A stretch of 41,500 nucleotides of DNA, from contig QCLV01000012.1 in NCBI GenBank assembly GCA_003214295.1, forward strand, positions 1 through 41,500. The letters are read 5' to 3'. The notes below the pieces were generated by a model. That model was given only the letters and a program-made list of their open reading frames with translations, was not told where the DNA came from and made no database searches. Made by a program: the position numbers and the translations under genes. This DNA comes from Prochlorococcus sp. AG-418-F08 (GTDB lineage: Bacteria; Cyanobacteriota; Cyanobacteriia; PCC-6307; Cyanobiaceae). Position 1 is the first letter of the stretch. Every line of letters starts with the position of its first letter. Positions 8,687 to 17,101 of the stretch are shown piece by piece.

Positions 8687-10720
8687 ATGGTTCATTCTAT
8701 ACATCCAAGAACTATTCAAGAGATTAAGGAAAAGGCAGATATTGTAGATGTTATTTCTGAACATATTGTTCTTAAGAAGAAAGGCAAGGAATTTGTTGGT
8801 ATTTGCCCATTTCATGATGATAGTAAGCCATCTATGACAGTATCACCAAGTAAACAATTCTATTATTGTTTTTCTTGTGGTGCTGGTGGTAACTCTATTA
8901 AATTTTTAATGGAATTTACTCGTGCAAATTTTTCTGATGTTGTACTTTCTCTTGCTAAGAAAAATAATATTAATGTTGAAAATTTTGAAGGGCCCCAAGT
9001 AGAAGCATATAAAAAACAATTATCTAGAAAGGAGGAGCTTTATAAAATATTAAGGGTCACTAAAAATTGGTTTAAGTCTCAATTAAATAATTCTATAGGT
9101 GTTGAAGCTATGAAATATTTAAAAAACAAGAGGAACTTGAGTAATAAAATTATCGACGACTTTGAATTAGGTTTTGCTCCAAATTCATGGAATGATTTAT
9201 TTAACTATCTATCTATGGTTGAAAAATTTCCTATTAATCTAATATTGGCTTCAGGCCTTGCAATTTCTAAGGATAATTCTGACAAGATTTATGATCGTTT
9301 TAGAAATAGATTAATTGTTCCAATACATGATATGCAGGGGCGTGTTGTTGCCTTTGGTGGAAGATCACTTGATGGACAGGAACCTAAATATCTTAATTCT
9401 CCTGAATCAGAGATATTTGAAAAAGGGAAAATGTTGTTTTCATTTGATAAAGCATCTAGCAATATAAGAAAAAGAGATAAAGCTATTATTGTTGAAGGAT
9501 ACTTTGATGTGATTGCTCTTCATTCAAAAGGTATAACTAATTCTGTAGCTTCCCTCGGCACGGCATTAAATAAATATCAAATTTCCCAACTATGTAGATG
9601 CACGGATAATAAGAATATAATATTGAATTTTGATTCTGATAATGCAGGAATATTAGCTACAAAAAGAGTAATAAAAGAAGTAGAAAGCTTATCTCTCAAT
9701 GATCAAATTAATCTTAAGATACTACAACTTAATGATTTTAAAGATCCTGACGAATTTTTGAATAGCCATACACCAGAAGATTATTTTAATCTAATTGATA
9801 ATTCATCCTTTTGGATTGATTGGGAGATTGATCAGATCTTTAAAGATAAAGATTTAAGTAAGTCTGAAAATTTCCAAAGTGTTATTTCTTCATTGGTAAA
9901 ATTGTTGAGCAAATTACCTCAATCATCAATAAGGACACATTACTTACAAAAAGTTTCCGAACGATTGAGTAAGGGACAAGCAAGGTTAGCTATACAGTTC
10001 GAACAAGATTTAAGAAATCAAGTTAAGGGATTTCGTTGGCATGGTAGATCAAAAAAATTTGAACAACCAAATGAAATTTCTCGGCGTGAGAAAAATGAAT
10101 CGGAAATAATCTTTTATTATTTGCATTGTCCTGATCTTCGGTTATTTATTCGCGATGAATTTCTTAAAAGAGAAATTAATGTTTTTAACACTAATCATAT
10201 TCAAATTTTGTGGGAAGCTATTTCCAAAATTGAACAAAATAATTTAGGTTTAGATTATTTAAATGAATTAAATGAATCTGATAGTCATAATATTCAAAAA
10301 GAGTTTTTTGCTATTGACTTAATTTCACTTCTTTCTGATCACTTAGCTCTTTATAATCCTGATTTATCAAATAAAATTAATAATTTTGTTAATCCAAATG
10401 AGTTATTTTTAACATTGCTTACTAATCCGAAAGATAATTTACTTGGAACTTTATCACTTCTTGAAAAATATAATTCTTTAAAAAGATGTAGACACTTGAT
10501 CGAATCTTGGGGATCACAAAGATTAAAAACTTTAGAAAATTGTATTTCTATTTTAATTGATAATCCTTCTTCAGTTTCCTCAGAGACTAATAAAGAGATA
10601 GATGATCTTTTTAAGGACTTAAATTCAGATGCGATTAAATTTCAGGAATTATATTACTTAGAAAGACAACATATAAGTTTTTTAGATAAACAACGCTGTG
10701 GTAATTTTATTACTAGCTAA
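8687..10720 (+). CDS. dnaG: DNA primase
   Basis: DnaG makes the RNA primers for leading- and lagging-strand synthesis. The 677 residues contain the N-terminal zinc-binding domain with Cys40-x2-His43-x17-Cys61-x2-Cys64 (the CHC2 finger), the RNA-polymerase core with YDRFRNRLIVPIHD near residue 202 and AFGGRSLD, and the TOPRIM catalytic residues Glu270 (IVEGYFDVI), Asp316 and Asp318 (NFDSDNAG). The C-terminal third is weakly conserved, as expected for the DnaB-binding region. The start is ATG at 8687. It is divergent from the EamA gene and convergent with the metalloprotease-like gene, leaving 16 bp at its 3' end. Confidence 0.97.
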   Translation: MVHSIHPRTIQEIKEKADIVDVISEHIVLKKKGKEFVGICPFHDDSKPSMTVSPSKQFYYCFSCGAGGNSIKFLMEFTRANFSDVVLSLAKKNNINVENFEGPQVEAYKKQLSRKEELYKILRVTKNWFKSQLNNSIGVEAMKYLKNKRNLSNKIIDDFELGFAPNSWNDLFNYLSMVEKFPINLILASGLAISKDNSDKIYDRFRNRLIVPIHDMQGRVVAFGGRSLDGQEPKYLNSPESEIFEKGKMLFSFDKASSNIRKRDKAIIVEGYFDVIALHSKGITNSVASLGTALNKYQISQLCRCTDNKNIILNFDSDNAGILATKRVIKEVESLSLNDQINLKILQLNDFKDPDEFLNSHTPEDYFNLIDNSSFWIDWEIDQIFKDKDLSKSENFQSVISSLVKLLSKLPQSSIRTHYLQKVSERLSKGQARLAIQFEQDLRNQVKGFRWHGRSKKFEQPNEISRREKNESEIIFYYLHCPDLRLFIRDEFLKREINVFNTNHIQILWEAISKIEQNNLGLDYLNELNESDSHNIQKEFFAIDLISLLSDHLALYNPDLSNKINNFVNPNELFLTLLTNPKDNLLGTLSLLEKYNSLKRCRHLIESWGSQRLKTLENCISILIDNPSSVSSETNKEIDDLFKDLNSDAIKFQELYYLERQHISFLDKQRCGNFITS

Positions 10721-10736
10721 CTTATTTTATTTAAAT

Positions 10737-11204
10737 TTATAGGCAGTATTTTTTAATCATATTTTTTACCTTTTTGGGCTTGTCTTCCAGAATATAAGCT
10801 TCTACTTCTTTCGCATAAGTTCCAGAAAAATTAGAAGTAGAGAACTCTAATGATCGCCTCTTACTTTGATGTAATTTAGCTTCTAAATTTTTTATATCCC
10901 CTACTGTCTTATTGTTGTTACATTTTTGTATAGCATGAGTAGCTTCATGTCTTAATGCTTTTCTTATAGCCAATTTTGTTTTGAAGTTGTCTTTATTTGG
11001 TAGCTGCTTTTTATTTCTATAATTTGTTTTCCTTTTCGCATTTTCAGTACATATTATTATTTTATTTTCTACAAAATTATGTAGTCCTTTTATTTCTTTA
11101 TTTAAGAGACATTCAATTTTATTTTCTTCAACTTCATAGTTTGCTTTTATTAATAAGTCAAGAATCTCTTTATCTAATTTGCTTAAAAATATAATAAATT
11201 CCAT
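10737..11204 (-). CDS. Putative HExxH zinc metalloprotease-like protein, possibly third gene of the umuDC operon
   Basis: A 155-residue, Lys-rich soluble protein with no signal peptide. The only strong landmark is His86-Glu87-Ala-Thr-His90 in a helix (RKALRHEATHAIQKC), the zinc and catalytic motif of gluzincin and metzincin-type peptidases, followed 45 residues later by an acidic EVEAYIL segment (Glu133, Glu135) that could supply the third zinc ligand. The HE-T-H-A-x-x-x-C arrangement recalls the Atp23 peptidases of mitochondria, but I cannot claim homology. The start is ATG at 11204, only 8 bp after the umuC stop and on the same strand, so it is likely co-transcribed with umuDC. Activity and target are unknown. 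Confidence 0.75.
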   Translation of the reverse strand: MEFIIFLSKLDKEILDLLIKANYEVEENKIECLLNKEIKGLHNFVENKIIICTENAKRKTNYRNKKQLPNKDNFKTKLAIRKALRHEATHAIQKCNNNKTVGDIKNLEAKLHQSKRRSLEFSTSNFSGTYAKEVEAYILEDKPKKVKNMIKKYCL

Positions 11205-11212
11205 TTTATTTT

Positions 11213-12499
11213 TTACTTTACTATAGTTGGGATTTGTTCAATATCAGTTGTAGATGAGCGACTTAAGAAATTCTTATTCATCGTCCAACTTTTTGGCGTT
11301 TTTGTAATGGCCCATGTAATTGCATTGTTATTAAATCTTTTATTTAATAAATCAATAGTTCTCATTAGAATTGCTGATTTTTTTAGGTCTTTCTGAGATT
11401 TGTAATTGATAACTGATTGCTGTAAATATTCGCTATTAGTTAAATCCTGCATTAAAACACCAGCTTTTGAGAATTTATATTCGGGATTATAAATTTCTTT
11501 AGATAATTCAACTACTATTTTTAAAATGCTGTTTGTGTCGTCTGTTGCATTTGTAAGTTTTCTATGAGCACTTCTTTGATAATTTTGACTTGAATATTTA
11601 CTGGTTCTGGCAAATACTCTAATATCAGATGATTGCAAATTCTGACTTCTCATTTTTTCGGATGCTTTTATTGCGTGAGTCGCTAGTGCTTGAGTTAAGT
11701 CTTCTAATTTTGTGACAGGAGTACCGAAACTCCTGCTTACCTGAATTTCTTTTTTTGATTTCTTGTTTTTTTCTATAGGCAGACATTTATAACCTTTCAG
11801 TTCTAATTGCAATCTTTTTCCTACTATGCCTAGTTTCTTGGTGATTTCATTTTCTTCCATATCTCTTAATTCTTTCGCATTCTTAATACCTTTACTTTGC
11901 AACCAATTAGAGGTTTGTTTGCCGACTCCCCATATCTTATCTACACTAATTCTTTTTAAATAATTATTCTCATTTCTGGTTCTAGCTAAATCAAATATTC
12001 CAGCTGAATAATCAATATTTTTAGCTAATTTATTAGCAATTTTTGCTCTTACTTTATTTTCTCCTATTCCTACTGTTATGGTAATCCCTAGATTCTGATA
12101 TATTAATGATCTTATGTTTCTTGCCCAAGGATATAGATTTTTATCATTAGGTCTAGAAATCGAGACAAATGCTTCGTCAATAGAATAAATTTCTATCTGT
12201 TCACAGTAGTTTTTCAGTAAATTCATTAGTCTTCTGCTCATATCCCCATAAAGCGAGTAGTTTGAGCTTAAGACTGCTACATCTAATTTATTTAATCTTT
12301 CTTTGACCTTAAAATACGGAGTTCCCATTTTAATTTTTAAAGCTCGCGCTTCAGGACTTCTCGCAATGATACATCCGTCATTATTAGATAAAATTACTAC
12401 TGGTTTATTTCTCAAATGAGGATTAATATTTTGTTCACATGACGCGTAAAAATTATTAGCATCTATAAGAGCTATTGCATCAACATTTGAAATTCTCAT
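11213..12499 (-). CDS. umuC: Y-family translesion DNA polymerase V catalytic subunit
   Basis: UmuC copies past DNA lesions with low fidelity as part of Pol V (UmuD'2C). The 428-residue length is typical. Catalytic acids are present: Asp13 (LIDANNFYASCE) and Asp108-Glu109 (YSIDEAFVSI). The NNDGCIIARS and KIKMGTPYFK finger motifs, the HhH region (VDKIWGVGKQTSNWL) and the little-finger domain follow, and the C-terminus keeps the family SPATVEST-like end (LSRSSTTDIEQIPTI). Its ATG overlaps the umuD stop by 4 bp, which indicates translational coupling. Control by LexA is inferred from the box in front of umuD. Confidence 0.97.
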   Translation of the reverse strand: MRISNVDAIALIDANNFYASCEQNINPHLRNKPVVILSNNDGCIIARSPEARALKIKMGTPYFKVKERLNKLDVAVLSSNYSLYGDMSRRLMNLLKNYCEQIEIYSIDEAFVSISRPNDKNLYPWARNIRSLIYQNLGITITVGIGENKVRAKIANKLAKNIDYSAGIFDLARTRNENNYLKRISVDKIWGVGKQTSNWLQSKGIKNAKELRDMEENEITKKLGIVGKRLQLELKGYKCLPIEKNKKSKKEIQVSRSFGTPVTKLEDLTQALATHAIKASEKMRSQNLQSSDIRVFARTSKYSSQNYQRSAHRKLTNATDDTNSILKIVVELSKEIYNPEYKFSKAGVLMQDLTNSEYLQQSVINYKSQKDLKKSAILMRTIDLLNKRFNNNAITWAITKTPKSWTMNKNFLSRSSTTDIEQIPTIVK

Positions 12500-12924
12500 A
12501 AATAGCTATGTATTGAATAAATGACAACTCCCCATATCTGTACATCAATGTGGTTTTTAAATCTAAAATCAGGATAATTATGATTTTCTGCTTTTAAATA
12601 TAATTCATTATTTTTTATAGATAATCTTTTTATTGTAAATTCTCCGTCTATCATTGCAATGATGATATTCCCTGGCCTGGCTGTTAAGCTCTTGTCTACT
12701 ATTATTAAATCTTTATCTTTAATTCCTGCATTTATCATTGAGTCACCTTTAACTCTAAGAAAAAAAGTGCTAAATGGATTAGATATTAAATGTTCATTTA
12801 AATCAATATTTTCTTCCGTATAGTCATCAGCAGGAGAAGGAAACCCTGCTGATACCGAATCAGTTAATAAGGGGATTTTAAATTTTTTAGTAGTTGAATC
12901 AAAAGAATCCAAGATTAAATTCAT
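12496..12924 (-). CDS. umuD: UmuD, self-cleaving S24 peptidase subunit of DNA polymerase V
   Basis: UmuD is cleaved, stimulated by RecA filaments, to UmuD', which partners UmuC. The 142 residues show the cleavage site Ala26-Gly27 in SVSAGFPSPADDY, the nucleophile Ser62 (KGDSM) and the general base Lys99 (GEFTIKRL). The spacings of 35 and 37 residues equal those in E. coli UmuD (Gly25-Ser60-Lys97), though the scissile bond here is Ala-Gly rather than Cys-Gly. The start is ATG at 12924. There is no Shine-Dalgarno sequence because a LexA-type palindrome reaches the start codon, so the mRNA may be leaderless. There is no other Met before the cleavage site. Confidence 0.96.
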   Translation of the reverse strand: MNLILDSFDSTTKKFKIPLLTDSVSAGFPSPADDYTEENIDLNEHLISNPFSTFFLRVKGDSMINAGIKDKDLIIVDKSLTARPGNIIIAMIDGEFTIKRLSIKNNELYLKAENHNYPDFRFKNHIDVQIWGVVIYSIHSYL

Positions 12925-12939
12925 AGTATATATGTACTA
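12924..12939 (-). promoter_or_regulatory. Putative LexA (SOS) box over the umuD promoter and start codon
   Basis: Read toward umuD the sequence is TAGTACATATATACTA, an imperfect palindrome whose inner AGTACATATATACT matches the published cyanobacterial LexA consensus RGTAC-N3-D-GTWCB with one mismatch. A TATAGT -10 candidate overlaps its upstream edge (12936-12941), and the box touches the A of the umuD ATG. LexA binding would occlude RNA polymerase. The family association with umuDC supports it; binding is not shown. Confidence 0.65.
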
Positions 12940-13010
12940 TATAGCAAAAAATCAAAAAATAGTTAGTTATTAAACTTTTATAGATTAATTTTGGATTGAA
13001 TCTACTCTTT

Positions 13011-13427
13011 TTAAGAGCGATGGTAAGGGGAGTTGTTAGATATAGAAATAGCTCTATAGATTTGCTCGATAAGGATTAATCTAGCTAATTCATGAGGAAA
13101 AGTTAAAGGAGACAGGCTTAGTACAAGATCTGATTTTTCTTTTATATCTGAACTAACTCCATCAGTATCACCGATTAAGAAATTAATTTTTTTATTTTTA
13201 AAATTCAAGAGTAAGGAACATAGTTCAACTGAATTAAACTGCTTCCCTTCTTCACTTAGGCAGATAATAATATTGTTATTGGATCTAAGATTATTTAAAT
13301 TAAAAGTCTTTAACTCATTAATGATAAGTTCAGGCATTCTTTTTTTGTATTGATTAATTCCATCTCTAATCCAAAGTTTCTTTATTTTGCCGATAGCATA
13401 AATCGTTAATCTATTACTCTGAAGCAT
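13011..13427 (-). CDS. rlmH: 23S rRNA pseudouridine-1915 N3-methyltransferase
   Basis: RlmH methylates pseudouridine 1915 in helix 69 of 23S rRNA on the assembled ribosome. The 138-residue SPOUT protein shows [20 protein letters not shown] at the N-terminus, [17 protein letters not shown], the SAM-binding loop [13 protein letters not shown] (family IGGxxG, here IGDTDG), and the C-terminal [19 protein letters not shown] with NSPYHRS at the end. The length is slightly short of E. coli RlmH (155) but the core is complete. It starts at ATG 13427, 19 bp after the next upstream gene. One glycine of the canonical loop is replaced by Asp, which may be normal in this clade. Confidence 0.93.
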   Translation of the reverse strand: MLQSNRLTIYAIGKIKKLWIRDGINQYKKRMPELIINELKTFNLNNLRSNNNIIICLSEEGKQFNSVELCSLLLNFKNKKINFLIGDTDGVSSDIKEKSDLVLSLSPLTFPHELARLILIEQIYRAISISNNSPYHRS

Positions 13428-13446
13428 AAGTGAATATTAAAACTAA

Positions 13447-13779
13447 TTATTCATCAAGAAGATAATTAAATTCATCATATAGTTCCTCTTCAGTTGTTAA
13501 TTTCTTGGAAAAATTATCTTTTTTAGAATTCATAGTAATTTGATTAATCTCACTTTTTCTTAGTGAATTATTAACGTTAGAAGTCTCTTCTAAAGATTCA
13601 GAATTATCAATTAAAGAATAAAAAATTTTATTGGGATCTTCTGAAGCAACTGGATTGGTGATTAAATTATCATTATTAGTTATATTTGTATAATTATTTA
13701 TATTTTTACTTTCATTATTTAAATTTTTATTTTTTTTTAATTTATTGAGTTTATCTAAATTTTTTTTTGATAAGCTCAT
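13447..13779 (-). CDS. Low-complexity Asn/Lys-rich protein with acidic C-terminal motif, function unknown
   Basis: I do not recognise a characterised family. The 110-residue protein has a Lys/Asn-rich, probably disordered N-terminal third, a DPNKIFYSLIDNSES segment near residue 48, and a C-terminal TTEEELYDEFNYLLDE acidic amphipathic helix. From memory, both short segments also occur in longer picocyanobacterial proteins at this locus, so it looks like a real but fast-evolving gene. No signal peptide or membrane helix is visible. It starts with ATG at 13779, lies divergent from rsmA and 19 bp before rlmH. Confidence 0.7.
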   Translation of the reverse strand: MSLSKKNLDKLNKLKKNKNLNNESKNINNYTNITNNDNLITNPVASEDPNKIFYSLIDNSESLEETSNVNNSLRKSEINQITMNSKKDNFSKKLTTEEELYDEFNYLLDE

Positions 13780-13835
13780 GATATAAAGTATTAAATAAAT
13801 TCATATTTAATTTAAACATATTATTTATCTTTTAG

Positions 13836-14660
13836 ATGAATTCTAAAAACTATCATCAAAAAAAAAGATTTGGACAACACTGGTTGGTAAATAAAAAAAT
13901 ATTAGAAAAAATTAAAGAAATTGCTGTTCTTAATGAAAATGACTTTATTTTAGAAATTGGTCCAGGTAAAGGAGCTTTAACATCTAAGTTGTTAGATTCA
14001 GAAATTAAAAAATTACATGCGATTGAATTAGATAAAGATTTAATAAATTTATTAAATGATAAATTCAATAATAATGATAAGTTTTCACTTCAGCAAGGAG
14101 ATATTCTCACTGTAAATTTAGATTCTATTAATAAGAAGATTACAAAAGTGATTGCAAATATTCCTTACAATATAACTGGCCCAATATTGGATATTTTTAT
14201 AGGGCGATTGGGCATTATAAGAAATTATAATTACGAAAAAATAATATTTTTAATGCAGAAAGACGTTGTAGATAGGATTTTATCAAAAGAAGGTAGTCCC
14301 AATGCTGGTGCGCTTAGTATAAGAATGCAACTTCTATCAAAGATAAAAAGAATATGTGATGTGCCTCCTTCATCATTTAGTCCGCCTCCAAAAGTTTTTT
14401 CTTCATTAGTAGTTTTTGAACCAATTAAAAATGATTTAAGATTAGATATTAGTCTAGAAAAATATATAGATAAACTTCTTCGAATTTCATTTAATTCAAG
14501 AAGAAAAATGCTTAGAAATACTCTTAATTCAATACTTTCAAATGAAGAGATAAATGAATTATCTGAATTTTCAAAAGTTTGTTTTAATTTAAGACCACAA
14601 GATGTCTCAATTGACCAATGGATTAGGCTTGCAGAAAATTGTATTAAAATTAAAAAATAA
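13836..14660 (+). CDS. rsmA: 16S rRNA (A1518/A1519-N6) dimethyltransferase RsmA/KsgA
   Basis: RsmA dimethylates two adjacent adenosines in the 3'-terminal hairpin of 16S rRNA, a late step and checkpoint of 30S assembly. The 274 residues show the N-terminal [19 protein letters not shown] motif [16 protein letters not shown] near residue 41, motif [13 protein letters not shown] (family NLPYN), and [17 protein letters not shown] before the C-terminal helical domain with [11 protein letters not shown]. The start is ATG at 13836. The gene is followed 12 bp later by ispE, an arrangement shared with many bacteria. Confidence 0.97.
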   Translation: MNSKNYHQKKRFGQHWLVNKKILEKIKEIAVLNENDFILEIGPGKGALTSKLLDSEIKKLHAIELDKDLINLLNDKFNNNDKFSLQQGDILTVNLDSINKKITKVIANIPYNITGPILDIFIGRLGIIRNYNYEKIIFLMQKDVVDRILSKEGSPNAGALSIRMQLLSKIKRICDVPPSSFSPPPKVFSSLVVFEPIKNDLRLDISLEKYIDKLLRISFNSRRKMLRNTLNSILSNEEINELSEFSKVCFNLRPQDVSIDQWIRLAENCIKIKK

Positions 14661-14672
14661 AAATTTAAGTAT

Positions 14673-15608
14673 ATGCAAGATTTAGCTAAAACGAAAATTA
14701 ATATAAAATCCCCTGCCAAAGTAAATTTACACCTTGAAGTTATTGGTAAAAGAGAGGATGGATTTCATGAGTTAGCAATGATTATGCAAAATATCGATCT
14801 TTCTGATTATTTAGAATTTGAAATAAATAATGAAGGTTTAATTAAACTTGATTCTGATTGTAATGATTTAAGCTTATCTGATGATAACTTAATTATTAAA
14901 TCGGCTAATCTTTTAAGGAAAAAATCAAATATAAATTACGGTGCGAATATATTTTTAAGGAAAAATATTCCAATTGGCGCAGGATTAGCTGGTGGATCCA
15001 GTAATGCAGCAGCAACATTAATTGGTCTTAATAAATTATGGGATTTGAACTTAGATCAAGAGACTTTATGTTCATTAGCCTCAAATTTAGGATCTGATAT
15101 TCCCTTTTTTATAAATGGTGGTATTCAATTATGTTTTGGAAGAGGGGAAATTTTGGAGAAATTAGATTCAAACTTTGAATATGGAGTAATTCTTTTAAAA
15201 AATCCAAATGTATCAGTATCTACAGCTGAAACTTATAAAAAATATAGTAATAGATTTTGTGATCAATATCCTACTGATAGAGAAATGATTGAGAATATAA
15301 GAAATAATTTAAGAGATAATGGTTTAAATAACTTAAGTTTTGATAATCAACATTTATCTATTAAAAATGATTTACAGTTAGTTGTTGAAAATGAAAATGA
15401 TTCTGTAAAGCAGGCATTATATTTACTTTCTAAATTAGAAAATTGTCTGACATTTTCAATGAGTGGATCAGGCCCAACATGTTTTGCACTCTTTAAAGAT
15501 ATAGAGACTGCTAAAAAAGAATTAACTGCAAATTATAAATTATTTAAAAATAAAGGTTACGACTCATGGGTTTGCACTTTCCTTAAAAAGGGAATAACAT
15601 TCATTTAA
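14673..15608 (+). CDS. ispE: 4-diphosphocytidyl-2-C-methyl-D-erythritol kinase
   Basis: IspE phosphorylates CDP-ME in the MEP pathway that feeds carotenoids, phytol and quinones. The 311-residue GHMP kinase has SPAKVNLHLEVIGKREDGFHE at residues 11-31, the glycine-rich ATP loop PIGAGLAGGSSNAAA with the catalytic-region Asp in LGSDIPFF, and the C-terminal motif 3 SMSGSGPTCFALF. The start is ATG at 14673, 12 bp after rsmA. dxs, the first enzyme of the same pathway, is 23.5 kb away in this window. Confidence 0.97.
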   Translation: MQDLAKTKINIKSPAKVNLHLEVIGKREDGFHELAMIMQNIDLSDYLEFEINNEGLIKLDSDCNDLSLSDDNLIIKSANLLRKKSNINYGANIFLRKNIPIGAGLAGGSSNAAATLIGLNKLWDLNLDQETLCSLASNLGSDIPFFINGGIQLCFGRGEILEKLDSNFEYGVILLKNPNVSVSTAETYKKYSNRFCDQYPTDREMIENIRNNLRDNGLNNLSFDNQHLSIKNDLQLVVENENDSVKQALYLLSKLENCLTFSMSGSGPTCFALFKDIETAKKELTANYKLFKNKGYDSWVCTFLKKGITFI

Positions 15609-15632
15609 ATTTTTTTTATACAAAGTTTTATT

Positions 15633-15935
15633 GTGGCTGATAATAGTAATGAAAATTTAGAAAAAAACATTCCCGAAAAAGGACCACTAAATTTTTTTGT
15701 AGGATCATTAACAAGTTTTTTATTATTTATATTTTTTTATTTTTTAAGTAATAAAATTGCAATTTATTTTTCAGTACATAAACCATCTAATTCTTCTGAA
15801 ATAGTTCAAAATATTTCTTCTAGTATTAATACCTTAATAATTGGATTATCTTTTTTGCTAACTTTCTCTTTTGCTTTTATAGGTATAGGACTTTTTATTG
15901 TATTTATTCGCAGTTTTTTTCTGAAGAAAAGTTGA
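15633..15935 (+). CDS. DUF3082-family two-helix membrane protein
   Basis: A 100-residue protein with a polar, Asn/Glu-rich N-terminus followed by two membrane helices (residues about 21-45, LNFFVGSLTSFLLFIFFYFL, and about 66-92, LIIGLSFLLTFSFAFIGIGL). The segment VGSLTSFLL and the two-helix layout fit the cyanobacterial and plastid DUF3082 family, which has no assigned function to my knowledge. The start is GTG at 15633 because no ATG is available in this frame before the first helix. It is 24 bp after ispE on the same strand. Confidence 0.8.
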   Translation: MADNSNENLEKNIPEKGPLNFFVGSLTSFLLFIFFYFLSNKIAIYFSVHKPSNSSEIVQNISSSINTLIIGLSFLLTFSFAFIGIGLFIVFIRSFFLKKS

Positions 15936-15969
15936 ATTACCAATATTATTAAGAAAATACTTTCTTTGA

Positions 15970-16065
15970 ATGTCTTTACATGACTTAGGCCTTTTAGTCC
16001 TTTTGCTGTCACCTGGGATGATTTTATCAATATTACTACTCATAACTTTCGCTGAAGGAGGTTGA
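15970..16065 (+). CDS. 31-codon single-helix membrane peptide (candidate small gene)
   Basis: An ATG-initiated ORF of 31 codons between DUF3082 and pdhB encodes MSLHDLGLLVLLLSPGMI followed by LSILLLITFAEGG: a short polar start, one strongly hydrophobic helix of about 22 residues with a Pro-Gly kink, and a polar Glu-Gly-Gly end. This is the design of the tiny subunits of photosystems, cytochrome b6f and NDH-1, but it matches none of PsbM, PsbX, Psb30, PetG, PetL, PetN or PsaM that I can recall. It lies in the sense direction of its neighbours. Support is the ORF itself, its membrane-peptide character and the otherwise empty 179-bp gap. Confidence 0.55.
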   Translation: MSLHDLGLLVLLLSPGMILSILLLITFAEGG

Positions 16066-16114
16066 ATTATTCAAAGTGGTAGGATTATATATGTGATTAA
16101 TTAGGTAATTAATT

Positions 16115-17098
16115 GTGGCTGGAACATTATTATTTAATGCTTTGAAAGAGGCAATTGATGAAGAAATGGCAAATGATGTCAATGTTTGCGTTATGGGGGA
16201 AGATGTTGGTCAATATGGAGGATCTTATAAGGTAACTAAAGATTTATATGAAAAATATGGAGAGTTAAGAGTCTTAGATACTCCAATTGCAGAGAATAGT
16301 TTTACGGGTATGGCTGTGGGTGCAGCAATGACTGGCTTAAGACCAATAGTAGAAGGAATGAATATGGGTTTTTTGCTTTTAGCTTTTAATCAGATATCAA
16401 ATAATATGGGTATGCTTAGATATACAAGTGGCGGAAATTATAAAATACCAGCAGTAGTTCGTGGACCTGGAGGAGTTGGGCGTCAACTTGGTGCTGAGCA
16501 CAGTCAAAGGCTTGAAGCATATTTTCATGCAGTTCCTGGCATAAAGATTGTTGCTTGTAGTACGCCTACTAATGCTAAAGGTTTAATGAAAGCAGCTATA
16601 AGAGATGATAATCCGGTTCTATTTTTCGAACATGTTCTTCTATACAACTTGTCTGAAGAATTACCTGAGGGCGATTATACTTGCGCTTTAGATCAGGCTG
16701 ACGTTGTAAAAGAAGGGAAAGATATTACTTTATTGACTTATTCAAGAATGAGACATCACTGCCTTAAAGCTGTTGAAGAATTAGAAAAAAAAGGAATAGA
16801 TGTTGAGTTAATAGATTTAATAAGTTTAAAACCATTTGATATGGAAACCATCTCAAAATCAATAAGAAAAACAAATAAAGTAATTATTGTTGAAGAATGT
16901 ATGAAGACTGGAGGTATTGGAGCAGAATTAATTGCCTTGATAACAGAAGAGTGTTTTGATGATCTTGATGCCCGACCAATTAGATTATCTAGTCAGGATA
17001 TTCCAACTCCTTATAATGGAAATCTTGAGAATTTGACAATAATTCAACCACATCAAATAGTTGAAAAAGTTGAACACTTAATTAGTGGGAGTATATAG
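16115..17098 (+). CDS. pdhB: Pyruvate dehydrogenase E1 component, beta subunit
   Basis: The beta chain of the heterotetrameric E1 decarboxylates pyruvate with thiamine diphosphate to feed acetyl-CoA synthesis. The 327 residues follow the family pattern: [49 protein letters not shown] with the ThDP-contacting Glu, [22 protein letters not shown] near residues 117-138, and a C-terminal transketolase domain with [14 protein letters not shown]. The start is GTG at 16115, at the usual family N-terminus. It precedes secD by 3 bp; the other PDH genes are elsewhere, as usual in cyanobacteria. Confidence 0.97.
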   Translation: MAGTLLFNALKEAIDEEMANDVNVCVMGEDVGQYGGSYKVTKDLYEKYGELRVLDTPIAENSFTGMAVGAAMTGLRPIVEGMNMGFLLLAFNQISNNMGMLRYTSGGNYKIPAVVRGPGGVGRQLGAEHSQRLEAYFHAVPGIKIVACSTPTNAKGLMKAAIRDDNPVLFFEHVLLYNLSEELPEGDYTCALDQADVVKEGKDITLLTYSRMRHHCLKAVEELEKKGIDVELIDLISLKPFDMETISKSIRKTNKVIIVEECMKTGGIGAELIALITEECFDDLDARPIRLSSQDIPTPYNGNLENLTIIQPHQIVEKVEHLISGSI

Positions 17099-17101
17099 AC
17101 A

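Noticed and set aside
12901-12924. A later start for umuD to leave room for a ribosome site
   Set aside because: There is no other Met, and no start with a good ribosome site, before the Ala26-Gly27 cleavage site; a later start would delete the cleaved arm.
15806-16043. Minus-strand frames over the DUF3082 end and the following gap
   Set aside because: They run antisense to DUF3082, use Lys/Ser-rich residues typical of antisense AT-rich DNA, and conflict with the better sense 31-codon membrane ORF.
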